This document shows, piece after piece, positions 18,537-26,408 of a stretch of DNA of 64,000 bases. Origin of the DNA: Methylophilaceae bacterium (GTDB lineage Bacteria; Pseudomonadota; Gammaproteobacteria; Burkholderiales; Methylophilaceae). Within the stretch, counting starts at the first letter, position 1. Each line of letters begins with the position of its first letter. The stretch spans positions 62,001 to 126,000 of the forward strand of contig JAPKBG010000002.1 in the NCBI GenBank assembly GCA_028823485.1, given 5' to 3'. The notes beneath the pieces are model-generated. The model did not search any database. It was not told where the DNA came from and saw nothing but the letters and a program-made list of their open reading frames with translations. The position numbers were made by a program, and so were the translations under genes.

Positions 18537-21331
18537 GTTTATATCAAGCATACTTAGATGAAATAGCAGCCCGCAAAAGCGAAGGCTTAAATCCTAAGCC
18601 GATTGATACCGCTGAGTTATTGGCCGAAATCATTACGCAGATTAAAGAGCCAGCGCACAAACACCGTGAAGATTCACTCAAGTTTTTTATCTATAACACC
18701 TTGCCTGGTACGACGAGTGCCGCAGCAGGTAAAGCCGCATTTTTAAAAGATATTATTCAGGGTAAATCTGTTGTTGAAGAAATCACGCCAACCTTTGCGT
18801 TTGAGCTGTTATCACATATGAAAGGTGGGCCTTCTGTTAATGTGTTGCTGGACTTAGCTTTGTCTGATGACCAATCAGTGGCAAACCCTGCGGCAGATGT
18901 ACTTAAAATGCAGGTGTTCTTATACGAAGCTGATACCGAGCGACTAGAAACTGCTTATAAAGCGGGCAATATGATTGCCAAAGCCATTTTAGAAAGTTAT
19001 GCCAAAGGCGAGTTTTTCACCAAATTACCTGATATCCCAGAAGAAGTTCAAGTGGTGACTTATGTTGCTGGCGAAGGTGATATTTCGACTGATTTGCTTT
19101 CTCCAGGCAATCAAGCGCACTCGCGTTCCGACCGTGAGCTGCATGGAAAATGCATGATCTCCCCAGCAGGGCAGCAGGAAATCATAGATTTAAAGGCGCA
19201 ACATCCGGGTAAAAAAGTGATGTTGATTGCTGAAAAAGGCACGATGGGCGTGGGTTCATCGCGCATGTCTGGTGTGAATAATGTTGCATTGTGGGCAGGT
19301 GAACCAGCGAGCCCTTATGTGCCGTTTGTGAACTTCGCACCGGTTGTAGCGGGGACAAATGGTATTTCTCCTATCTTCTTGACGACTGTTGACGTGACGG
19401 GTGGTATTGGTCTTGATTTGAAAAACTGGGTGAAAAAGATCGATGCACAAGGTAATACCGTTAAAGATGGAGGTGGTGACCCTGTCTTAGAGCAGGCCTA
19501 TTCAGTCGATACAGGCACGGTATTGACCATCAACACGAAAGAGAAAAAACTTTATAACGGGAATAAAAAATTGGCTGATATTTCTTCAGCCTTTACGCCA
19601 CAAAAAGTGGAGTTTATGAAAGCCGGTAGCTCTTATGCCATTGTCTTTGGTAAAAAGCTACAAACACTTGCTGCGACAATCTTAGGCGTTGAACTGCAAT
19701 CTGTTTACGCACCTGCTAAAGAAATCTCGAATGCAGACCAAGGTCTCACTGCTGTTGAAAAAATCTTCAACAAAAATGCCGTGGGCGTTAACTCTGATGC
19801 ACCTTTGCATGCAGGCTCTGATGTGCGTGTGAGCGTGAACATTGTTGGCTCACAAGACACGACAGGCTTGATGACCTCGCAAGAATTAGAATCAATGGCG
19901 GCAACCGTTATTTCACCAACCGTGGATGGTGCTTATCAATCTGGCTGTCATACGGCATCTGTTTGGGATAATAAAGCGCAAGCGAATATCCCAAGGCTAA
20001 TGAAGTTTATGAATGACTTTGGTTTGATTACCGCTCGCGACCCTAAAGGTGTTTATCCGCCATTAACTGATGTGATTCACAAAGTATTGAATGACCTGAC
20101 GATTGATGACTGGGCAATTATTATTGGTGGCGACTCGCATACCAGAATGTCAAAAGGAGTCGCTTTCGGAGCGGACTCTGGTACGGTTGCGCTAGCGTTA
20201 GCAACAGGTGAGGCGACCATGCCGATTCCTGAATCTGTCAAAGTGACGTTTAAAGGTGAGATGAAGTCTTACATGGACTTCCGCGATGTGGTGCATGCGA
20301 CCCAATCACAGATGTTAAAAACCTTTGGTGACAATGTGTTCCAAGGTCGTGTGATTGAGGTGCATATCGGTACATTATTAGCCGACCAGGCCTTCACCTT
20401 TACCGACTGGACGGCTGAAATGAAAGCCAAAGCCTCTATCTGCATTTCTGAGGATGCGACCTTAATTGCATCATTGCAACTGTCTAAAAGCCGTATTCAG
20501 ATCATGATTGATAAAGGTATGGACAATGCCATACAAACACTGCAAGGTCTGATTGACTTGGCAGACAAACGTATTGCAGAAATTAACTCGGGTGAAAAAC
20601 GGGCTTTGGCACCAGATAACAATGCCAAATATGCCGCTGAAGTTGTGATCGACTTGGATCAAATTGATGAGCCAATGATTGCTGACCCAGATGTTTATAA
20701 CGAAGATGTTTCTAAACGCTACACGCATGACACCATCAGACCGATTTCTTACTACGGTGGTACAAAAGCCATTGATCTGGCTTTCGTCGGCTCTTGCATG
20801 GTGCATAAAGGCGATATGAAAATCATCTCGCAAATGCTACAAAACCTTGAAGACCAAAACGGTAAGGTTGAATTTAAAGCGCCATTGGTGATTGCGCCGC
20901 CAACCTACAATATCGTTGATGAGCTTAAAGCAGAAGGCGACTGGGATATTTTAACTAAATACTCAGGCTTTGAATTTGATGATGAAGCGCCTAAACAAGA
21001 AGCCCGCACCCAATATCAAAACATGATGTATCTTGAGCGTCCAGGCTGTAACTTATGTATGGGTAATCAGGAAAAGGCTGAAAAAGGCGATACTGTGATG
21101 GCAACATCAACGCGCCTTTTCCAAGGCCGTGTTGTAGAAGACTCTAACGAGAAAAAAGGCGAGTCATTATTGGCTTCTACCCCTGTGGTCGTGTTGTCAG
21201 CGATACTCGGCCGTACGCCAACTATGGGTGAGTACAAATCAGCAGTTAAAGGTATTAACTTGACTGACTTTGCACCACCAGTTGAAGCGATGACGACTGA
21301 GCCTAGTGTTAACGCGATACAAATTCATTAG
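18533..21331 (+). CDS. acnB: Aconitate hydratase B / 2-methylisocitrate dehydratase, long form
   Basis: A [4Fe-4S] dehydratase of 932 residues interconverting citrate and isocitrate; AcnB enzymes also hydrate 2-methyl-cis-aconitate in the methylcitrate cycle. Iron-sulfur ligands appear in SGCHTASVWD, GSCMVHKGDM and RPGCNLCMGNQEK, and substrate or backbone motifs in IIGGDSHTRMSKG and STRLFQGRV. It is about 65 residues longer than E. coli AcnB and clearly divergent from it (N-terminus MSLYQAYLDEIAARK). The ATG at 18533 fits that N-terminus better than a GTG six bases earlier. A strong terminator follows, closing the cluster that begins with the GntR gene. Confidence 0.94.
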   Translation: MSLYQAYLDEIAARKSEGLNPKPIDTAELLAEIITQIKEPAHKHREDSLKFFIYNTLPGTTSAAAGKAAFLKDIIQGKSVVEEITPTFAFELLSHMKGGPSVNVLLDLALSDDQSVANPAADVLKMQVFLYEADTERLETAYKAGNMIAKAILESYAKGEFFTKLPDIPEEVQVVTYVAGEGDISTDLLSPGNQAHSRSDRELHGKCMISPAGQQEIIDLKAQHPGKKVMLIAEKGTMGVGSSRMSGVNNVALWAGEPASPYVPFVNFAPVVAGTNGISPIFLTTVDVTGGIGLDLKNWVKKIDAQGNTVKDGGGDPVLEQAYSVDTGTVLTINTKEKKLYNGNKKLADISSAFTPQKVEFMKAGSSYAIVFGKKLQTLAATILGVELQSVYAPAKEISNADQGLTAVEKIFNKNAVGVNSDAPLHAGSDVRVSVNIVGSQDTTGLMTSQELESMAATVISPTVDGAYQSGCHTASVWDNKAQANIPRLMKFMNDFGLITARDPKGVYPPLTDVIHKVLNDLTIDDWAIIIGGDSHTRMSKGVAFGADSGTVALALATGEATMPIPESVKVTFKGEMKSYMDFRDVVHATQSQMLKTFGDNVFQGRVIEVHIGTLLADQAFTFTDWTAEMKAKASICISEDATLIASLQLSKSRIQIMIDKGMDNAIQTLQGLIDLADKRIAEINSGEKRALAPDNNAKYAAEVVIDLDQIDEPMIADPDVYNEDVSKRYTHDTIRPISYYGGTKAIDLAFVGSCMVHKGDMKIISQMLQNLEDQNGKVEFKAPLVIAPPTYNIVDELKAEGDWDILTKYSGFEFDDEAPKQEARTQYQNMMYLERPGCNLCMGNQEKAEKGDTVMATSTRLFQGRVVEDSNEKKGESLLASTPVVVLSAILGRTPTMGEYKSAVKGINLTDFAPPVEAMTTEPSVNAIQIH

Positions 21332-21357
21332 CGACATTGATTAGTACCAATAACATA

Positions 21358-21382
21358 AGCCGCAATTGCGGCTTTTGTTTTT
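21358..21382 (+). terminator. Rho-independent terminator after acnB
   Basis: A perfect hairpin with arms AGCCGC and GCGGCT and loop AATT is followed by TTTGTTTTT. It ends the aconitase transcript just before the methyltransferase gene. Confidence 0.88.
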
Positions 21383-21399
21383 AATAAAGAGGATGTTTC

Positions 21400-22434
21400 A
21401 TGGAACCAGATTTTTGGCATAAAAAATGGGAAGATAATGTGATTGGTTTTCACAAAAGTGAAGTGAATCATTTATTGGTGAATCACTTTTCGCTATTAGC
21501 TTTACCAAAAGTGGGGCGCGTGTTTGTGCCGCTATGTGGTAAAACGCTGGATATTGACTGGCTGTTAGAAAGTGGGCATGGTGTGGTTGGTGTTGAACTA
21601 AGCGAAATCGCTGTTAAGCAACTTTTTGCCGAGCTCAATTTAACGCCCATCATTACTCAGAAAGACGCACTTATTCATTACAGTGCAGACGATATTGATA
21701 TTTACGTTGGGGATATTTTTCACCTCACAAAAGCATTATTAGGCCCTATTGATGTTGTTTATGATAGAGCCGCGTATATCGCTTTACCTTGGGAAATGCG
21801 CCAACGCTATAGTCAGCATCTCATTGCCATCACAGGCAATGCAACACAGCTACTCATTACATTAGCATACGATCAAAGCCTACAACAAGGCCCGCCATTT
21901 TCCATTAGCAATCCAGAGCTAAACCAACAATATCAGCAAATTTATGATATTACATTGCTATCGAGCCAAGCGTTGGAAGATGGTTTGAAAGGACAATACC
22001 CAGCTGTGGAAAATGTTTGGATGTTGAAAAAGGCACTTAAAAATCAGATCTTTGATAACAAAGCCATTCAGCCGCCGATGCGCGGCAAGTGGAAAGTGAT
22101 GTTACCCGTACTTATTTTATTCGGAGCGGCTGCTTTCTTAGTTTACCAATACAACGTAGACGTGAGGTTGGCGACCGCTGGTGCTGTTTTGGCTGGCTTT
22201 TATACAGGCTTAATTACATGGCTACTCGGCGTGATTACCTTGGTGCCTATCATCGGTCCGCTATTGATTAAAGTGCTCACCATGTCGTTCATATGGCTGC
22301 TCAATGCCGTTGGTTACTTGGTCGCTTACATTGCTATTAAGCGAGGTTACTCTAAAGATGTGCTCACCTACCGAGGCATTACCATCGCATTAATTATCGG
22401 CTTAGTGATTGGCTATGTCTTAGGTAGCCTATAA
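21400..22434 (+). CDS. TPMT-like S-methyltransferase fused to a membrane domain
   Basis: A 344-residue two-part protein. Residues 1 to about 212 match the thiopurine S-methyltransferase family: FWHKKWEDNVIGFH at the start, the SAM site RVFVPLCGKTLDIDWL (40-55), GVELSEIAV, and YDRAAYIALPWEMRQRY. Relatives methylate thiols, selenium or tellurium species and are normally about 220 residues. Here the frame continues after a short linker into roughly 115 hydrophobic residues with about four predicted membrane helices (about 233-249, 258-275, 278-310, 326-343). The fusion would tether the enzyme to the inner membrane. There is no stop or internal RBS between the parts. The second domain is not one I can name. 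Confidence 0.82.
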   Translation: MEPDFWHKKWEDNVIGFHKSEVNHLLVNHFSLLALPKVGRVFVPLCGKTLDIDWLLESGHGVVGVELSEIAVKQLFAELNLTPIITQKDALIHYSADDIDIYVGDIFHLTKALLGPIDVVYDRAAYIALPWEMRQRYSQHLIAITGNATQLLITLAYDQSLQQGPPFSISNPELNQQYQQIYDITLLSSQALEDGLKGQYPAVENVWMLKKALKNQIFDNKAIQPPMRGKWKVMLPVLILFGAAAFLVYQYNVDVRLATAGAVLAGFYTGLITWLLGVITLVPIIGPLLIKVLTMSFIWLLNAVGYLVAYIAIKRGYSKDVLTYRGITIALIIGLVIGYVLGSL

Positions 22435-22472
22435 TAGCCATCAAGATTTTAATATAGTAAAGAAGCATTAGT

Positions 22473-23450
22473 ATGTTGTTATCAATAATGATGATTGTCA
22501 TTGGTCTTGCCATACTCGTATGGAGTGCAGATATGTTTGTGGATGGTGCCGCAGGTGTCGCGCGTAGCCTTGGCATGTCTACGCTACTGGTTGGGATGAT
22601 TGTCGTTGGTTTTGGTACATCAGCGCCAGAGATGTCCGTCTCGGTCTTGTCTGCCTTACAAGGCAACCCTGGTATCGCGTTAGGCAACGCTTATGGCTCT
22701 AATATTGCCAATATTGCATTGATTCTTGGTGTGACGGCTTTAATTAGCCCTGTGATGATCCGTTCGCAAGTGTTGAGAAAAGAGCTCCCTATTTTATTAG
22801 GCGTCACCTTCTTAGCCTTTGCACACTTATATGATGGTCAAATTACCCGCATAGAAGGCATTGTCGAGCTTGTGGTCTTAGTCTGTGTTTTTACTTGGAT
22901 GACCTTGCAGAGCCGCAAACAAACACCTGATGGCGATGTATTTATAGAGGATGTTAAAGATGAGTTAGAAGACATTAATCCTACTAAAGCATGGCTATTA
23001 CTGATTGCAGGATTAGTCTTATTGGTCGTGAGTTCAAGGATGTTAGTGGTCGGTGCCGTTAATATTGCCCATGGCTTTGGTGTGAGTGATTTAATTATTG
23101 GCTTAACGGTGATTGCGATTGGCACATCACTGCCAGAGCTAGCAGCCTCTATCGCCGCCGCACGTAAAGGGGAGCACGATTTGGCAGTAGGCAATGTTAT
23201 CGGATCAAACTTGTTTAATACTTTGGCTGTCGTTGGTGTAGCGGGCGCTATTCATCCTATGCAAATTCCAACAGAAGTGTTAACCCGTGATTGGGTTGTG
23301 ATGCTAGGGCTGACCTTATTGCTATTCGTGCTGGGCTATACGCGTAAATCATTAGGCGAACATAATATCAACCGATGGGGTGGCGCATTCTTGGCTGCGA
23401 TTTATATTGGCTATACGCTTTATCTGATTACCGGTGTGGTTAAAGCGTAA
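22473..23450 (+). CDS. Calcium/sodium antiporter, YrbG-like
   Basis: An inner-membrane cation exchanger of 325 residues from the CaCA superfamily, with about ten hydrophobic segments in two inverted halves. The alpha-repeat ion-binding motifs are GFGTSAPEMSVSVLSAL (first half) and AIGTSLPELAASIAAA (second half), followed by GNVIGSNLFNTLAVVG. A soluble acidic loop (EDVKDELEDINP) joins the halves. It exchanges Ca2+ for Na+ or H+; direction and exact ions cannot be told from sequence. It lies 38 nt after the methyltransferase fusion gene on the same strand and converges on the NYN-domain gene. Confidence 0.92.
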   Translation: MLLSIMMIVIGLAILVWSADMFVDGAAGVARSLGMSTLLVGMIVVGFGTSAPEMSVSVLSALQGNPGIALGNAYGSNIANIALILGVTALISPVMIRSQVLRKELPILLGVTFLAFAHLYDGQITRIEGIVELVVLVCVFTWMTLQSRKQTPDGDVFIEDVKDELEDINPTKAWLLLIAGLVLLVVSSRMLVVGAVNIAHGFGVSDLIIGLTVIAIGTSLPELAASIAAARKGEHDLAVGNVIGSNLFNTLAVVGVAGAIHPMQIPTEVLTRDWVVMLGLTLLLFVLGYTRKSLGEHNINRWGGAFLAAIYIGYTLYLITGVVKA

Positions 23451-23454
23451 GATT

Positions 23455-23928
23455 TTATAGCAACAAATCCTTATCAATGGGGTGAAACACATTCGCTGCA
23501 TTGATGAGCGAAGCCGCAGTCAGTTTCGGCACACCATACACCTCAACTTTACATGCATACTGCGCCCGCATCTTTTGCGCTAACAAATCAAAGTCACCAT
23601 CACCCGTGACTAAAATTACCGTATCACTTTGCGCCGCAAACTCAATCGCATCTAAAGTAATCCCCACATCCCAATCACCTTTAGCAGAGCCGTCAGTACG
23701 CTGAATAAATGGCTTTAACTTCACATGAAACCCAATCGCCCTTAGGATATTTTGAAATTGCTGCTGCTTCTCATCACCCCGATCAACCGCATAAGCTACG
23801 GCATTCACAACATCTCGGCCATGCGTCACTTTGGCCCAAAACTGATTGTAATCAAAGTTGCGTTTGTAAGCGGATTTGGTGGTGTAATAGACGTTTTGTA
23901 CGTCGACTAAGATTGAGATAGTTTCCAT
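23455..23928 (-). CDS. NYN domain (LabA/DUF88) putative ribonuclease
   Basis: A 157-residue cytoplasmic protein of the NYN/PIN-like nuclease group. Acidic metal-site residues are visible in ISILVDVQNVYY near the start, in KGDWDVGITLDAIE, and in LVTGDGDFDLLAQKMR. The final block VEVYGVPKLTAASLINAANVF is typical of LabA-like members. Such proteins are predicted single-metal RNases, but few have known substrates. It is convergent with the antiporter gene (4-nt gap) and lies 48 nt downstream of the Y-family polymerase gene on the same strand, which could place both in one transcript. Confidence 0.87.
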   Translation of the reverse strand: METISILVDVQNVYYTTKSAYKRNFDYNQFWAKVTHGRDVVNAVAYAVDRGDEKQQQFQNILRAIGFHVKLKPFIQRTDGSAKGDWDVGITLDAIEFAAQSDTVILVTGDGDFDLLAQKMRAQYACKVEVYGVPKLTAASLINAANVFHPIDKDLLL

Positions 23929-23976
23929 GGGCTTTTATATCATAAGCAATCGCAATTGCGAGTACAAACTCTTTTA

Positions 23977-25203
23977 TTAATCATCACTTTCAATAACCAA
24001 GCTTGGAACATGGTTAAATGCAATCCGCATTGGTGCATCTTTTAGCGCGTCATGTGCACCGCCTAAATACACGGTATTTTTGCCATATTTTAGATTGAGC
24101 TTATCTAATGCGGCATTGAGCTTTTGTTGAGCGGCAGATGGCTTCTCGATAAACAAATCTTGCGCCACTTCTTGAGCATGGAGTAAGCCGGTAAAGTTAA
24201 CGCCAATAGAGATGGGTGCATCTTGATGTTTCGGATATTGCTTCCATAAGGTTTCGAGCGCACTGGTGAGTGTGATGGTGTCGTCTGTTGGTGAGATGTG
24301 GCTGGCGGCATTGAAGCTGGGGTGATCTCTAAACTTCACCTTAATGCTTACACTAGATGCGAGCAGTTCGTAACTGCGTAAGCGCATGGTGGCTTTTTGT
24401 AGTAAGCGATGTAAAACCGCTTTCGCACCAGCAAGATTGCGCTGCGCTGGCGGCAGGACATGGCTGTGGCCTAAGCTGCTGCGTGCACTCTTCACATAGT
24501 GGGGTTCTAAGCCTCGTAACTTGTCATACATGCGTTCGCCTTCGACGCTGCCCCATGCCGTGCGTAGTTGGTCTTTATTGGCTGCGTAGAGGTCTTTTAC
24601 TGTTGCAATCCTGTAACGGTTGAGCCTTGCTTCCATTTGGCGCCCTACGCCGTTTAAATCGCGCAACTTAAGCCTAAACAGTTTTTCAGGCACTTCATGT
24701 TGTTCAATGACAATGCAACCATCCGGTTTTTGCATATTGGAGGCGACTTTGGATAGGAATGTATTCGGTGCAATCCCAATTGAACATTTGATATACGGAT
24801 ACTGTTTGTGCATCTCATGTTTGATTTTAGCCGCTAGCTTGAGTGCATTATCGGTTTTTTGTTGGCTACCTGTGAGTCTGCACACCATTTCATCAATCGA
24901 GCGTACTTCTTCTACTGGGGTACAGCTTTCGACAATGGCGATGAGCTTGTGATGCATTTCCACATACAGAGGAGGGCGCGCCTCGACAAAGACTATGTCT
25001 TTACACAACTTACGTGCATCGCGTACGATGGTGCCAGTGCCCACGCCAAATGCTTTCGCCTCATAACTCGCCGCAATGCAGCATGTCGTTTCTGCCATCA
25101 CAGGCAGCACGCCAACCGGTTTGCCGCGCAGTTCTGGTACTAGCTGCTGTTCGACAGAGGCGAAGTAGGAGTTGAAATCGACGTATAAAGCGTTCAGTGA
25201 CAT
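23977..25203 (-). CDS. Y-family DNA polymerase, divergent DinB/UmuC-like
   Basis: A translesion DNA polymerase of 408 residues. Palm motifs are present: YVDFNSYFASVEQQL with Asp9, and RSIDEMVCRL with catalytic Asp104 and Glu105. The second motif departs from the usual SLDEAYLD of DinB. Helix-hairpin-helix LRDLNGVGRQMEARL and a little-finger domain (about 240-370) complete the fold. I see no clear C-terminal clamp-binding QxxLF motif. It resembles the impB/mucB/samB group more than E. coli DinB, so the DinB name is withheld. No LexA box was found by eye before the start. Confidence 0.88.
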   Translation of the reverse strand: MSLNALYVDFNSYFASVEQQLVPELRGKPVGVLPVMAETTCCIAASYEAKAFGVGTGTIVRDARKLCKDIVFVEARPPLYVEMHHKLIAIVESCTPVEEVRSIDEMVCRLTGSQQKTDNALKLAAKIKHEMHKQYPYIKCSIGIAPNTFLSKVASNMQKPDGCIVIEQHEVPEKLFRLKLRDLNGVGRQMEARLNRYRIATVKDLYAANKDQLRTAWGSVEGERMYDKLRGLEPHYVKSARSSLGHSHVLPPAQRNLAGAKAVLHRLLQKATMRLRSYELLASSVSIKVKFRDHPSFNAASHISPTDDTITLTSALETLWKQYPKHQDAPISIGVNFTGLLHAQEVAQDLFIEKPSAAQQKLNAALDKLNLKYGKNTVYLGGAHDALKDAPMRIAFNHVPSLVIESDD

Positions 25204-25308
25204 AGTTGTATGGCGTGGGTTTTCTTTTAGAGGTGGCGTAGAATAACTGTAATGAATTACTTATAATACAGACTAAAGTGTAGTTTCAATTTTAAAGGTA
25301 AACGCATC

Positions 25309-25848
25309 ATGAGTAACGAACAAATTGCAATTTTGGCAGGTGGATGCTTCTGGTGCACCGAACCTGTTTTCACACAGCTCAAAGGCGTCATTAAAGTCGA
25401 ATCTGGTTACGTTGGTGGGCACACTGAAAACCCAACGTATAAAACCATTTCTAATGGTGATACAGGGCATGCAGAAGCGGTGCGTATTACCTTTGATGCC
25501 GAGATGATTAGTTTTGAAAGCTTACTAGAAGTGTTCTTAGTCGCACACGATCCAACCACGCCAAACCGTCAAGGCAATGACATTGGTACACAATACCGCT
25601 CAGCGGTGTTTTGCCAAAATGAGGCGCAACGAGCAGTGACCGTAAGCATGATTGCCAAGTTTAACCAAGATGGTGTTTACGATGTACCTATCGTGACTGA
25701 AGTGAATGACGCTGGTACATTTTATTCTGGTGAAGACTATCACCAGTATTACTTTGCTAAGAATCCGAGCAATCCATACTGCATGGCAGTGGCTGCGCCT
25801 AAAGCGGCTAAAATACGAGCCAAGTACGCTCAGCTGATTAAAAGCTAA
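25309..25848 (+). CDS. msrA: Peptide-methionine (S)-S-oxide reductase
   Basis: A repair enzyme of 179 residues that reduces methionine-S-sulfoxide in proteins. The active-site motif is GGCFWCTEPVF with catalytic Cys13. Other conserved parts are GYVGGHTENPTY, GHAEAVRITFD, HDPTTPNRQGNDIGTQYRS and YHQYYFAKNP. It has no signal peptide, so it acts in the cytoplasm. The resolving cysteine is probably Cys16 or the Cys of the NPSNPYCM tail. A purine-rich AAAGGTAAACGCATC stretch precedes the ATG. The gene stands alone, convergent with the toxin-like fragment. Confidence 0.96.
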   Translation: MSNEQIAILAGGCFWCTEPVFTQLKGVIKVESGYVGGHTENPTYKTISNGDTGHAEAVRITFDAEMISFESLLEVFLVAHDPTTPNRQGNDIGTQYRSAVFCQNEAQRAVTVSMIAKFNQDGVYDVPIVTEVNDAGTFYSGEDYHQYYFAKNPSNPYCMAVAAPKAAKIRAKYAQLIKS

Positions 25849-25876
25849 TTCTCTTTTCTTTTATGGGGGGGTGGAG

Positions 25877-26143
25877 CTATTCCACTTCAAGATGACTAAA
25901 TAACGGCGTCGACAGATAACACTCACCGCAGGACGGAATAATCACCACGATGAGTTTCCCTTTGTTCTTTGGGCGGCTACCCATTTCCTTGGCTGCCCAA
26001 GCTTCTGGATGCATGGTGATCAGCTTAACTGCGGATTTGATTTCTTGGTTAAGCTGTTTTCCTAGGCTTTTTTGACAATCTTCGTAATAAAAAATCGCGT
26101 CTTCTAGCTCTAGTACAGCATCTGGGCGGGAGCTAAGTTTCAT
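25877..26143 (-). pseudogene. Chimeric fragment: ParE-type toxin 5' end joined to cysteine synthase 3' end
   Basis: The first 49 codons are a RelE/ParE-type toxin N-terminus (VLELEDAIFYYEDCQKSLGK, then ITMHPEAW). The rest is the C-terminus of a cysteine synthase (CysK): KEMGSRPKNKGKLIVVIIPS followed by YLSTPLF, the well-known end of that enzyme. The switch lies near 25985-25997. The toxin lacks its C-terminal catalytic strands, and the synthase lacks its whole PLP core, so neither activity is possible. The ATG overlaps the stop of the antitoxin remnant, as in an intact pair. A deletion joining a TA module to cysK is the simplest reading. Confidence 0.85.
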
Positions 26144-26362
26144 GCACCTAAGGGTTTATTAACTTGGTCAAAAACAGTTTCAGCCGCAACGGGTTGCACT
26201 TGGCCTGTGCTGATTTCAGTCAGACGCTGTTGCGCTAATTTCTCCCATGATTGCTCGGTACTTTGTTGAGTTGGGTTTAATGATTGCAATAGGCTATCTG
26301 CAATCAATGCACGCTCATCTGTTGGCGTTTGCTAGCTGGGAAATAATTTCTGATGTTTTCAC
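26140..26362 (-). pseudogene. Antitoxin remnant (addiction module component family), frameshifted
   Basis: The minus strand encodes TDERALIADSLLQSLNPTQQ and then a WEKLAQQRLTEISTGQVQPV tail, the pattern of PF09720-type antitoxins paired with ParE toxins. The frame has no start codon and meets a stop at 26332-26334. In a neighbouring frame a plausible start (GTG at 26362) reads VKTSEIISQLAN, so a one-base shift near 26320 separates the N-terminus from the rest. It overlaps the toxin fragment ATGA-style. This accounts for the gene-free space between the toxin fragment and glnS. Confidence 0.7.
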
Positions 26363-26408
26363 TTTTCATTTCCCATCGATGTGTGAGTGTTTATCATGTC
26401 ACTTTTTA

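Noticed and set aside
25865-25872. Run of eight G at the end of msrA region as a regulatory tract
   Set aside because: It lies in the gap between two converging genes with no start codon nearby, so a switching role is unlikely.
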